Assembly: GCF_000019225.1 (NCBI RefSeq)
Contig: NC_010995.1
Span: 1,062,501 to 1,126,500, forward strand
Origin: Cellvibrio japonicus Ueda107
GTDB taxonomy: Bacteria; Pseudomonadota; Gammaproteobacteria; Pseudomonadales; Cellvibrionaceae
Length of the DNA stretch: 64,000 nucleotides
Reading direction: 5' to 3'
The notes under the pieces are model-generated. The model ran no database searches, was not told the DNA's origin, and saw only the letters and a program-made list of their open reading frames with translations. The position numbers and the translations under genes were made by a program. Below are positions 1 to 10,349 of this stretch, piece after piece; positions within the stretch are counted from its first letter, which is position 1, and every line of letters begins with the position of its first letter.

Positions 1-2430
<2,430 letters not shown>

Positions 2431-2596
2431 ATAACAGAATCGATTGTTGGTTCGTCGGTGAGTAAACAACACTCACTGCATCACCGGACTTCATGTAGAT
2501 ACACAATACATCCCAGCACACTTTACCAATCACCACCCTTTATGAGTCAACCTGGCAGCCGAGTAGCGGCGTAGGACCAGAATGCTCAAACCGAAT

Positions 2597-2715
2597 TGCT
2601 TGACGACCATAGCGAGTTGGAACCACCTGATCCCATCCCGAACTCAGAAGTGAAACGACTTAGCGCCGATGGTAGTGTGGGGTCTCCCCATGTGAGAGTA
2701 GGTCATCGTCAAGCG
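2597..2715 (+). rRNA. rrf: 5S ribosomal RNA
   Basis: The sequence from TGCTTGACGACC to GTCATCGTCAAGC folds as a 5S rRNA: its ends are complementary (TGCTTGACGA with TCGTCAAGC) and it contains the conserved CCGAACTCAGAAGTGAAAC block. It lies about 165 bases after the 23S end with no tRNA between, the usual distal order of a proteobacterial rrn operon. Exact ends are uncertain by one or two bases. Confidence 0.95.
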
Positions 2716-2725
2716 CCTAATACTG

Positions 2726-2758
2726 AAACCCCCTGTGGCAGCCGCCCAGGGGGTTTTT
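2726..2758 (+). terminator. Rho-independent terminator of the rRNA operon
   Basis: AAACCCCCTG pairs with CAGGGGGTTT around an 11-base loop and runs into a T tract. It begins about a dozen bases after the 5S rRNA and marks the end of the rrn transcript. Confidence 0.85.
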
Positions 2759-2828
2759 ATTTTGGGCTCTTTATTTCCTGGGCCCCATAGTAATTAGCGC
2801 TGGCTCACGCTTTGTCCCCTCTTTCGTT

Positions 2829-2834
2829 TATAAT
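2829..2834 (+). promoter_or_regulatory. Candidate -10 box upstream of the holD-like gene and rimI
   Basis: A perfect TATAAT lies about 65 bases before the ATG of the holD-like gene and after the rRNA terminator. No good -35 hexamer was found at 16-18 bases, so this is only a candidate promoter element. Confidence 0.35.
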
Positions 2835-2897
2835 CCGTTCAATTTTTTGTGATCCTGGTAAAATTACAATATCTTTTGGCCATTACTGATTATTCCA

Positions 2898-3683
2898 ATG
2901 AACGAGCTTCAGCGACAGGCATATCTTTCTTCTCTAGGTATTGAGAACTATATGCCGCGCTGGTGTTTGCCCAAGGCTCCACCTCCTGTTGCATGTGACT
3001 GGTCAGACGTTAATGTTAATCACATCGTCAGTGAAGGCTTTTTGTCATCAGATTCTGCTGTAGAGAGCGAAGTGGGAAGAGACGGTAGTGCTTTCTTCAG
3101 TAAAGAGCCTGCTGCTTTGCCTTCAGTATCACCTGTGAAGATATCCAGTTTATTGGAGGATGTGGCTGCCCCGAAGAAGCCTGTTGTCTCTTCCACGCCT
3201 GTCCAGCCTGAGCGATCTAAAGAGCCTGTTGTTCAGCCTTTTTCATTAAGTTTGTGGCGTCCTACCCCTGGTTTTTTAGTCATAGATACCCGTGATGCGT
3301 CCTTGGCATTACCAACGGAACTGTTATTAAGCAACCTTTTGCGTGTTTATTTGGGGCCAGATTGGAGTGGCGGCTTGAGTGAAGAGGTCTTGCGTTGGCC
3401 TATGGTGGAAAACCGTTTTGTATCGCAAACTCTGGATGATGCCCGTGTAGAACTACAAACCTGGTTAGCGGTGGAACATGAATTGAGACCGATTACCCGC
3501 TTGTGGTTGATGGGAGAGAATGCCGTGCGCTATTTTGCTGCGGAGAATATAAATATTGATGAGTTTCGTTTTCGCTCACTACCTTTAGCGTTAGGTGGAT
3601 TGGCAGGGGTTTATTTGCCCGGCTTAAACCAATTGTTGCAGCAGCCTCTTTTAAAGGCATCGCTCTGGGCTGCGATTCGTTAG
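2898..3683 (+). CDS. HolD-like protein (putative DNA polymerase III psi subunit)
   Basis: A 261-residue protein directly upstream of rimI. In Escherichia coli the gene at this place is holD, the psi subunit that links the clamp loader to SSB. Two parts resemble HolD: the N-terminus (LQRQAYLSSLGIENY...PRW) and the C-terminus, where LLQQPLLKASLWAAIR lines up with the HolD ending LRANPTARAALWQQI. Between them lies a long proline- and serine-rich insertion (about residues 65-115), which makes it about twice the length of E. coli HolD (137 residues). The rimI start is only 10 bases downstream, so the two are probably cotranscribed. The role in the replisome is inferred from position and weak end similarity; a structural search would settle it. 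Confidence 0.55.
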   Translation: MNELQRQAYLSSLGIENYMPRWCLPKAPPPVACDWSDVNVNHIVSEGFLSSDSAVESEVGRDGSAFFSKEPAALPSVSPVKISSLLEDVAAPKKPVVSSTPVQPERSKEPVVQPFSLSLWRPTPGFLVIDTRDASLALPTELLLSNLLRVYLGPDWSGGLSEEVLRWPMVENRFVSQTLDDARVELQTWLAVEHELRPITRLWLMGENAVRYFAAENINIDEFRFRSLPLALGGLAGVYLPGLNQLLQQPLLKASLWAAIR

Positions 3684-3693
3684 TCTTGGTGTT

Positions 3694-4176
3694 ATGAGTA
3701 TAAAATTCCCTCTTTCTATTACTACCTATTCAGGTATGGATTTAAGTTTACGCCTTCTTACTGAAGTGGATATCCCGGCTGTAATGCAGCTTGAGCGCAG
3801 TGCTCATTCCCATCCCTGGCGACAATCGAGTTTTGAAGATTGCCTGACTGGTCGACAAAAGTGTTGGTTAGCGGAGTACAAGGAAAACCTCGTAGGGTTA
3901 GTGGTGATTACTCATGGAGGTGGAGACGCGGAGTTATTAAATATTTCGGTATCTCCGGCATTTCAACGTAAAGGTATTGGGCGCTGTTTGCTACATCATG
4001 CGCTGGATTGTGTCAGAGATAAAGCTGATATGTTATTTCTGGAGGTGCGTGTTTCCAACCACAAGGCTATCGATTTGTATGCGAAAGAGGGTTTTTTTGA
4101 AGTCGGCCAACGCAAAAATTATTATCCGACATTAAACGGCCACGAAGATGCCTTATTAATGGCAATGCAGTTGTAG
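3694..4176 (+). CDS. rimI: Ribosomal protein S18-alanine N-acetyltransferase
   Basis: A GNAT-family acetyltransferase of 160 residues, expected to acetylate the N-terminal alanine of ribosomal protein S18 in the cytoplasm. Family marks are the QLERSAHSHPW segment, the acetyl-CoA P-loop QRKGIGRCLL, the LEVRVSNHKAI-LY stretch, and the C-terminal RKNYYPT and EDALLMA motifs, all placed as in E. coli RimI. The reading frame allows a second start at the Met 14 residues in (MDLSLRLL), which would give a more typical family N-terminus. It follows the holD-like gene by 10 bases. Its stop codon ends only two bases before the convergent regA stop, so there is no room for a terminator. Confidence 0.93.
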   Translation: MSIKFPLSITTYSGMDLSLRLLTEVDIPAVMQLERSAHSHPWRQSSFEDCLTGRQKCWLAEYKENLVGLVVITHGGGDAELLNISVSPAFQRKGIGRCLLHHALDCVRDKADMLFLEVRVSNHKAIDLYAKEGFFEVGQRKNYYPTLNGHEDALLMAMQL

Positions 4177-4178
4177 TC

Positions 4179-4742
4179 CTAGTGTTTGACGGGACGCTTT
4201 TGTAATTTGCGTTGCAGGGTGCGTCTGTGCATGCCTAATGCTCGAGCAGTAGCAGAGATATTGCCTTGATGATCCTGTAGTATTTTTTGAATATGCTCCC
4301 ATTCCAAGCGCTCTACGGACAAAGGTGTGTATCCAGTGATATCTTGTATCACTTGTGGGTTTGATTGTTTGAATGCCGCCAGGATTTCATCGGCATCTGC
4401 CGGCTTGCATAAATAATTGGTGGCTCCGGACTTAATGGCCTCTACCGCTGTAGAAATGCTGGAGTACCCGGTGAGTATGACAATTTCCATATGAGGTTGG
4501 CAGAGCTTTAGTTCGCGGATCAGCTGTAATCCTGAATCGCTACCCAGCTTAAGGTCCACAATCGCTTGATGATAGTGGTATTGCCGCGCTAGTTGTAATG
4601 CCGTGTGTGCATCCTGGGCGGTACCTGTGGTGTATCCCCGTTTTGTTAGCACACGATCCAGCACTTGTATGAATGCCTGGTCATCATCAACAACCAGAAA
4701 GTCGATAACATTTTGCTGGCTTGTGGTAGATAGGTTAGTCAT
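4179..4742 (-). CDS. regA: Redox response regulator, RegA/PrrA/RoxR family
   Basis: A 187-residue DNA-binding response regulator. The receiver domain has the acidic pocket D19-D20-D21, phosphoacceptor D63 (AIVDLKLGSDSG) and the conserved Thr and Lys (ILTGYSS, CKPAD). A short linker leads to a Fis-type helix-turn-helix at the C-terminus (GNISATARALGMHRRTLQRKLQKR), the signature of the RegA/PrrA/ActR/RoxR family that controls respiratory and redox genes. Its start overlaps the end of the kinase gene by 8 bases, so the two are translationally coupled. Target genes cannot be read from this window. Confidence 0.9.
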   Translation of the reverse strand: MTNLSTTSQQNVIDFLVVDDDQAFIQVLDRVLTKRGYTTGTAQDAHTALQLARQYHYHQAIVDLKLGSDSGLQLIRELKLCQPHMEIVILTGYSSISTAVEAIKSGATNYLCKPADADEILAAFKQSNPQVIQDITGYTPLSVERLEWEHIQKILQDHQGNISATARALGMHRRTLQRKLQKRPVKH

Positions 4743-6084
4743 GGTGTTTATCCTGCACGGCAGTGGCTTCTGAACTTAATGGCAGTATTACCTGGGTGAC
4801 AGTTCCTGTGGGCGCGCGCTTGTGCAAACTTACTTTGCCACCATAGCGGTTGATGGTTGCCTGGGTGATATAAAATCCTATACCAAGGCCCTGAGTACTG
4901 TGAATAAATGACTTGCCCAGTTGTTGGGATAAGTCTTCACTAATCCCTGCTCCTTCATCTTCAATGCGCCATTCCAGCTGTACTTTATTCCAGCGAATAT
5001 AAATGTTGATATTGTTTGGGTTGGCATTGGCTGCATTGTTTAACAGGTTGATGAGGGCTTGGGCCACACTGGGATGAAAGGCTTGGTACACAGAAGGTAG
5101 GTCTTGTTCAATCTCCAGGGTAAATGTGGCATCCGGACGCATGATTTGCCAGCGTTGGATAACGCCTTCACAGAAGGATTGCAGCGCGACTTGTTGAAAT
5201 TGGCCATCCTTGCTTTGTTCTGCGGTATGTACCAGATTCCGTAATGTGGCAGCACACTGGGTTACTTGTTGTTGCAGGAGTTGCAGGTCATCTTGTAATG
5301 CCGTGTGATCGGGATAGTCGCGACGCATCTCATTTAGCAGCAGTTTCATGGTAGAGAGTGGTGTCCCTAATTCATGGGCGGTTCCTGCCGCAAGTGTTGC
5401 CACTGCCATGACCTGCTCATCCCGCAGTTCGTCTTCTCGCATCCGATTAAGTTGTATCTCCTGTGCACGTAAATCCCTGGCCATTTTCACCACAAAAATT
5501 GTGATGAGACCGGCACTGATAAAAAAATTCAACCACATTCCCAGTACATGTAAATTCCAGGTGCTACCTGAATGATGGTGATCAGGGGAAACTATAGGTA
5601 AGGGAATGTGGAAGAAAAGTAGTAGTGAATAACTAATTAGTGAGATACCGGCGATGATAAGTGTATAGCGTCCACTCAGGGTGGCAGCAGAGACGCAAAT
5701 CGGGACCAGGAAGTAGGAAATAAACGGATTGTTGGCCCCGCCGCTCAAATAGAACACAAGGCTAAGGCAGAGCAAATCGATCAGGAGTTGGATAAAAAAT
5801 TCCAGCGAGGTGACTGGTAACGGATTGTTCAGGCGGAAATAGGTCAGCAGATTCACCAGGCACATAAATACCAGCAAGATGGTGATCTGCGGCAGAGGTA
5901 GCTCCACGCTGCTATCCCAGGCGCAAAGGGCCACCGCTGCGATGAGACAACAGAGGATCAGGGTGCGGATGATCACCCAATAGGCTAATTGCTGGGATTG
6001 CGCTGCGAGGGTAAAGGAGTGCTTAAGCATAATTGTCATGGGTTTGATAGTCGCTCGATTATAGCCAAGTTGACCTGGTTCCAT
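4735..6084 (-). CDS. regB: Membrane redox sensor histidine kinase, RegB/PrrB/RoxS family
   Basis: Partner kinase of the downstream regulator. About six membrane segments fill residues 30-210, with the quinone-linked family motif GGANNPF at 115-121. The H-box AGTAHELGTPLST carries the phospho-accepting H237. Forty residues later comes the redox-box cysteine C277 in QQVTQCAATLRNL, the position of the redox-active cysteine of RegB. The ATP-binding domain follows (NLLNNAANAN, EDEGAGIS, GLGIGFYI). The start is uncertain: Met codons at residues 16 and 19 (6039 and 6030) are as likely as the first, since no clear ribosome-binding site precedes any of them. It is divergent from the MATE gene. Confidence 0.9.
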   Translation of the reverse strand: MEPGQLGYNRATIKPMTIMLKHSFTLAAQSQQLAYWVIIRTLILCCLIAAVALCAWDSSVELPLPQITILLVFMCLVNLLTYFRLNNPLPVTSLEFFIQLLIDLLCLSLVFYLSGGANNPFISYFLVPICVSAATLSGRYTLIIAGISLISYSLLLFFHIPLPIVSPDHHHSGSTWNLHVLGMWLNFFISAGLITIFVVKMARDLRAQEIQLNRMREDELRDEQVMAVATLAAGTAHELGTPLSTMKLLLNEMRRDYPDHTALQDDLQLLQQQVTQCAATLRNLVHTAEQSKDGQFQQVALQSFCEGVIQRWQIMRPDATFTLEIEQDLPSVYQAFHPSVAQALINLLNNAANANPNNINIYIRWNKVQLEWRIEDEGAGISEDLSQQLGKSFIHSTQGLGIGFYITQATINRYGGKVSLHKRAPTGTVTQVILPLSSEATAVQDKHHD

Positions 6085-6202
6085 GGTGACATGGATACAT
6101 CCGGCGCCGCGTCATATTGTCGCACGCTTGTTGGTGGTCATAATTTACCTGCATGGGTAACTTTGCGGGTATTTGTATAAAAAGTTAGCAGGCAGACTGG
6201 TG

Positions 6203-6208
6203 TATACT
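6203..6208 (+). promoter_or_regulatory. Candidate -10 box upstream of the MATE transporter gene
   Basis: TATACT lies about 50 bases before the preferred MATE start codon at 6260, in the divergent region between it and regB. The -35 side is weak, so the call is tentative. Confidence 0.3.
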
Positions 6209-6259
6209 GCGCGCCTTTTTGGTGATTCCACATTTCTTTTCTGCGAAATTCAAGCGGTT

Positions 6260-7648
6260 ATGACTCACGCCTTACCGGCCACCCTGATTGAGGGCAAGGT
6301 ATCTACCCAGCTCAAAAGCCTGGCCCTGCCGTTGGTGTGGGGGTTGATGGCAACCATGTCGCTCAATGCGGTAGAGGCTCTGTTTATTGCCCATTTGGGG
6401 CGAGAAGAGCTGGCTGCATACAGTTTTACCTTCCCGGTGATTTTGGTGCTCACCAGTTTGGCAATTGGCCTGGGGGCGGGTACTTCTTCGGCGGTATCCC
6501 GAGCCATCGGTGAGGGGGACCCGGATAAAGCGCGTCGCCTGGCGACCGATGCGATGAGTCTAACCTTGTTGATATCCGTGAGTGTTTGCCTGTTGGGATG
6601 GTTGACACTGGAACCCTTGTTCCGTTTGTTGGGGGCGAGTGATGTATTGATTCCCCACATACGTGCCTATATGTCGATCTGGTATTTCAGCGCTCCCTGC
6701 TTGATGGTTCCTATGGTCTGCCTTTCCGCACTGCGTGCCATGGGGATGAGCCAGGTACAGGGTTACCTGATGGGGGGCGCTGCGCTCCTGAACGTCATTC
6801 TTGATCCGCTGTTAATTTTTGGGCTTTACGGCTTTCCTGCTTTGGGACTGCAAGGAGCGGCCTTGGCAACTCTGATTACTCGCGCACTGATGTTGGTTAC
6901 CGCGCTTTATATTCTTCATGTACGTGTACAAATGCTGGTTAATCCATTCGCTGGCTGGATAAAGCTGCGCAACTCGTGGGCTGCCATCGTAGAGGTAGGG
7001 TTTCCAGCCATGGTGGCTAACGTCATTATTCCCTTTGCCAGCGCCATAGTGCTTGCCATGGTTGCTGCCTATGGGACTGATGCTGTTGCAGCCTTGGGAA
7101 TTGTCATGCGTATCGAGCCGCTTGCTCTGATTGTGTTTTATGCCTTGTCCGGTGTTGTTGGCCCTTTCTTTGGGCAGAACCTGGGGGCGGGAAAAGTTGA
7201 GCGCCTTGAAGAGGCTTTGAAGGTCTTGACGCTTTTTTGTCTGGGATTTGGCTTGGTGGTGGCATTTGTTTTGGCGCTGTTTGGTCAGCATATTGCCGGT
7301 TTTTTTGGTGGACATGCCGAGGTGGTGGCTATTACGGTGACTTATCTATGTATCGTTCCTATAAGTTATGGTGCTTATGGGGTGATCATGGCCGTTAATG
7401 CGGCTTTTAATGGCATGGGGCGCCCCTGGCCCCCAATGCTGTTATCCGCTGGACGTGTGCTCTATATCTACCTGCCACTGGCATGGTGTGGCCAATATTT
7501 CTGGGGTATCCACGGATTATTTATTGCTACAGCTGCTGCCAATCTGATCCTCGGGGCCTGGGCCTGGTGCTGGCTTAAGCGGTATATCCATAAGGGCTTA
7601 CTACCATCTACTATGGCTGGCGTCGATATCAGTTTACGTGAACATTAG
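6260..7648 (+). CDS. MATE-family multidrug/cation antiporter
   Basis: An inner-membrane efflux protein of 462 residues with about twelve membrane helices in two similar halves, the normal length for MATE exporters of the NorM/DinF kind. Family features include LALPLVWGLMATMSLNAVEALFIAHLG at the start of helix 1, the GLGAGTSSAVSRAIGEGD loop, and VGPFFGQNLGAGK in the second half. An upstream in-frame start at 6173 would add 29 residues that do not look like MATE; ATG 6260 (MTHALPATLIEG) gives the usual N-terminus. Expected activity is Na+- or H+-coupled export of organic cations. The substrate cannot be told from the sequence. Confidence 0.88.
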   Translation: MTHALPATLIEGKVSTQLKSLALPLVWGLMATMSLNAVEALFIAHLGREELAAYSFTFPVILVLTSLAIGLGAGTSSAVSRAIGEGDPDKARRLATDAMSLTLLISVSVCLLGWLTLEPLFRLLGASDVLIPHIRAYMSIWYFSAPCLMVPMVCLSALRAMGMSQVQGYLMGGAALLNVILDPLLIFGLYGFPALGLQGAALATLITRALMLVTALYILHVRVQMLVNPFAGWIKLRNSWAAIVEVGFPAMVANVIIPFASAIVLAMVAAYGTDAVAALGIVMRIEPLALIVFYALSGVVGPFFGQNLGAGKVERLEEALKVLTLFCLGFGLVVAFVLALFGQHIAGFFGGHAEVVAITVTYLCIVPISYGAYGVIMAVNAAFNGMGRPWPPMLLSAGRVLYIYLPLAWCGQYFWGIHGLFIATAAANLILGAWAWCWLKRYIHKGLLPSTMAGVDISLREH

Positions 7649-7721
7649 CCAGGATACCCTCCCTGTTTTTTGCAGCTTCTTGCTTACCCTATGCTTATTG
7701 ATCGTTTGGATTTAAATCATT

Positions 7722-9299
7722 ATGAGTACTCTGCATAACGAGCTGGCAAAGCGTCGTACCTTTGCCATCATCTCTCACCCTGATGCGGGTAAAACAACCA
7801 TGACTGAAAAGCTGTTACTCTGGGGTAACGCTATTCAAATTGCCGGCTCAGTAAAAGGTAAGCGCGGCCCTCACGCCAAGTCTGACTGGATGACCATGGA
7901 GCAGGAGCGCGGTATTTCAGTCACCTCGTCAGTGATGCAATTTCCCTATAAAGATCGGGTTGTTAATTTGCTGGATACTCCTGGTCACGAAGACTTTTCG
8001 GAGGATACCTATCGCACGTTAACGGCAGTGGACTCTGTATTAATGATGATTGATGGGGCGAAGGGGGTTGAAGATCGCACCATTAAGTTGATGGAGGTGT
8101 GTCGCCTGCGTGACACACCGATCTTGTCTTTTATCAATAAAATGGATCGCGAGAGCCGGGATCCTGTTGAGTTGCTGGATGAAATTGAAAATGTGCTTAA
8201 GATAGTTGCCGCTCCGATTAACTGGCCGTTAGGAAGCGGTAAAGAGTTTTTGGGCGTTTATAACTTTTATACTGATACTATCCACGTTTACCAACAGGGT
8301 ATGGGGCACACGATTCCCGATGATATCCAGATCAAGGGGCTGGAAAGTGATGAGGCAACGCAATTGATGGGCGTTTATGCCAGTGAATACCGGGAGCAGA
8401 TCGAGTTCGTGCGTGGTGCAACCCATCAATTTGAATTGGATGAGTATCTTGCCGGACGTATGACGCCGGTATTTTTTGGAACGGCACTGGGTAATTTTGG
8501 TGTGCGTGAGATGCTGGATGGTTTTGTGGAATGGGCTCCAACACCGCGTCCCCGGGCTACCCATGAACGCATGGTTGAGCCGGCAGAGGAGCAATTTAGT
8601 GGCTTCATCTTTAAGATCCAGGCCAATATGGACCCCAAGCACCGCGATCGTATTGCATTTATGAGGGTCTGTTCCGGTCGCTATGAGCAGGGTATGAAAA
8701 TGAAGCATGTCCGCCTTGGTAAAGATATCAAAATTGCGGATGCGGTAACCTTTATGGCGGGAGACAGGTCTGCTGTTGAAGAGGCGATTGCGGGCGATAT
8801 TATCGGTTTACATAATCATGGGACTATCCAGATAGGCGATGCCTTTACCCAAGGAGAAAATCTCAAGTTTACCGGGATTCCCCATTTCGCCCCCGAGTTA
8901 TTTCGCCGTATTCGTTTGAAGGACCCCCTTAAAATGAAACAACTCCAAAAGGGCTTGCAGCAACTGTCGGAGGAGGGATCAACCCAGGTATTTTTTCCTC
9001 TGAATAACAATGACATCGTTGTTGGTGCTGTGGGTGTGCTGCAGTTCGAAGTAGTTGCTTATCGCCTGAAAGATGAATACAAGGTTGAAGCCATCTATGA
9101 AAACGTCAGTGTTACCACCGCGCGTTGGTGTGAGTGTGACGACTCTAAAAAGCTGGAGGAGTTTAAGCGTAAATGCGCTGAAAACCTGGCCGTGGACGGT
9201 GGTGGTCATTTGACCTATCTGGCACCCTCCAGGGTTAACCTTTCCCTTACCCAGGAACGCCACCCTGATGTGGTGTTTCGCGCAACCCGAGAACACTAA
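7722..9299 (+). CDS. prfC: Peptide chain release factor 3 (RF3)
   Basis: A translational GTPase that recycles RF1/RF2 from the ribosome after termination. Its 525 residues match the usual 520-530. G-motifs are intact: P-loop SHPDAGKTTMTEKLL, switch II DTPGHEDFSEDTYR, and NKMDRE for guanine specificity; the insertion between G1 and G2 (GSVKGKRGPHAKSDWM) and the C-terminal domain III are typical of RF3. The ATG at 7722 gives the canonical start. The next gene begins 3 bases after the stop, so they are likely one transcript. Confidence 0.97.
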   Translation: MSTLHNELAKRRTFAIISHPDAGKTTMTEKLLLWGNAIQIAGSVKGKRGPHAKSDWMTMEQERGISVTSSVMQFPYKDRVVNLLDTPGHEDFSEDTYRTLTAVDSVLMMIDGAKGVEDRTIKLMEVCRLRDTPILSFINKMDRESRDPVELLDEIENVLKIVAAPINWPLGSGKEFLGVYNFYTDTIHVYQQGMGHTIPDDIQIKGLESDEATQLMGVYASEYREQIEFVRGATHQFELDEYLAGRMTPVFFGTALGNFGVREMLDGFVEWAPTPRPRATHERMVEPAEEQFSGFIFKIQANMDPKHRDRIAFMRVCSGRYEQGMKMKHVRLGKDIKIADAVTFMAGDRSAVEEAIAGDIIGLHNHGTIQIGDAFTQGENLKFTGIPHFAPELFRRIRLKDPLKMKQLQKGLQQLSEEGSTQVFFPLNNNDIVVGAVGVLQFEVVAYRLKDEYKVEAIYENVSVTTARWCECDDSKKLEEFKRKCAENLAVDGGGHLTYLAPSRVNLSLTQERHPDVVFRATREH

Positions 9300-9302
9300 G
9301 CT

Positions 9303-9644
9303 ATGTGGCTGGTGTTTGTCTTTACACTGGCAATTTTTTTATTGGTGGTATGGGTACTTTTAACTGTTAAAACACCCCGCTACCAGATGCAGAAAACTGA
9401 CGTTATCAGACTGTTGCAGGCTGTACTCGTGGGGCAGGCGAGTGAGAATGATTGGGCAATCTTTCTCGCGTCGCCTTTTCGTCACCACCCGGGATTAGCG
9501 ATGATTCAGGGGCGCTGCCTGGAAATTGATGAGAAGGAATATATTGGGCATTCCCCCAGTGGTTATCTCTTTACACAACATGGACTTTGGCTGCTTAGGC
9601 AGGTTCTGGAAGATGTGCAGAACTTACCGACAGATGGGGATTAG
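9303..9644 (+). CDS. Small membrane-anchored protein of unknown function
   Basis: A 113-residue protein starting three bases after prfC. Residues 2-22 form one strongly hydrophobic segment (WLVFVFTLAIFLLVVWVLLTV), so it is probably anchored in the inner membrane with a soluble C-terminal domain of about 90 residues. No family was recognised. Tight spacing to prfC implies cotranscription but tells nothing definite about function. Confidence 0.7.
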   Translation: MWLVFVFTLAIFLLVVWVLLTVKTPRYQMQKTDVIRLLQAVLVGQASENDWAIFLASPFRHHPGLAMIQGRCLEIDEKEYIGHSPSGYLFTQHGLWLLRQVLEDVQNLPTDGD

Positions 9645-9665
9645 TGCGTAAAAAGATGGCTAAGC

Positions 9666-9671
9666 TATAAT
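9666..9671 (+). promoter_or_regulatory. Candidate -10 box upstream of the 186-residue unknown gene
   Basis: A perfect TATAAT lies 62 bases before the GTG start of the next gene. The -35 region (TTAGTG at about 19 bases) is poor. Confidence 0.35.
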
Positions 9672-9732
9672 CAATTTCCGGCAATTTCCATCAGTATGAA
9701 GCCGGTCACCCATCATCTGCGAGAAACTAACT

Positions 9733-10293
9733 GTGTCGCTATCATCCGAAAATAAGGACTTGGTCTGGGAACTGGATACCTTTCAGCAACGACAACGCGC
9801 AGTTGACTATGTACTGGGGTTTGAGAACAAGCTGTGTGTCTATTCGGGGACTGTCGGGCAGCTTTACACGAATTACAATATCTTTTTCCCCAAAGAAGAG
9901 GATCGAAAACTCGTTATCCTCCCTAATCCATACATGCCCCACGATACCTTTAATGGCATCCCTGCTGAGGCGGTAGTCCCTACCGGTATGGAAATATTGC
10001 CCGGAACGGTGAAGGGAAAGACATGCCTGATGCTGCGAATCCCATTTCGCAGTGGTACGGTGAGGCATCGCACGGTACCTTTACAGATGGGCTTGGGGAT
10101 TATTCGTCAACAGCGGCCACCGGAGCGACCTTTTCTGCCCGTCCTTATGAAAGGTGATCTTCGTGAGCTGGATGCTTCAACCCCCTGCTTACATTTGCAT
10201 GCATTGCAACTTCACCGACTGGAAGAACTTTCCAGGCTGGAGCTGGGTGGAATTCGCAAGGTGATTGAGCAGCGTCTCCACGCTTTGCGCTGA
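9733..10293 (+). CDS. Conserved-looking hypothetical protein, GTG start
   Basis: A 186-residue soluble protein with no signal peptide or membrane segment. The frame opens with GTG and no nearby ATG gives a better start. It has a beta-rich first half (residues 30-120) and a basic, leucine-rich helical tail (LHLHALQLHRLEELSRLEL). I do not recognise the family. It stands alone, with a candidate promoter in front and a strong terminator right behind, so it is probably a monocistronic gene. Confidence 0.65.
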   Translation: MSLSSENKDLVWELDTFQQRQRAVDYVLGFENKLCVYSGTVGQLYTNYNIFFPKEEDRKLVILPNPYMPHDTFNGIPAEAVVPTGMEILPGTVKGKTCLMLRIPFRSGTVRHRTVPLQMGLGIIRQQRPPERPFLPVLMKGDLRELDASTPCLHLHALQLHRLEELSRLELGGIRKVIEQRLHALR

Positions 10294-10309
10294 CACGGTG
10301 CCGGCCCAT

Positions 10310-10340
10310 AAAAAAAGCCACCATTAGGTGGCTTTTTTTA
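10310..10340. terminator. Bidirectional Rho-independent terminator
   Basis: AAAAAGCCACC and GGTGGCTTTTT form an 11-base-pair stem with an ATTA loop, with T tracts on both strands. It serves the gene ending at 10293 and the convergent gene ending at 10350. Confidence 0.9.
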
Positions 10341-10349
10341 TGGGGGAAA

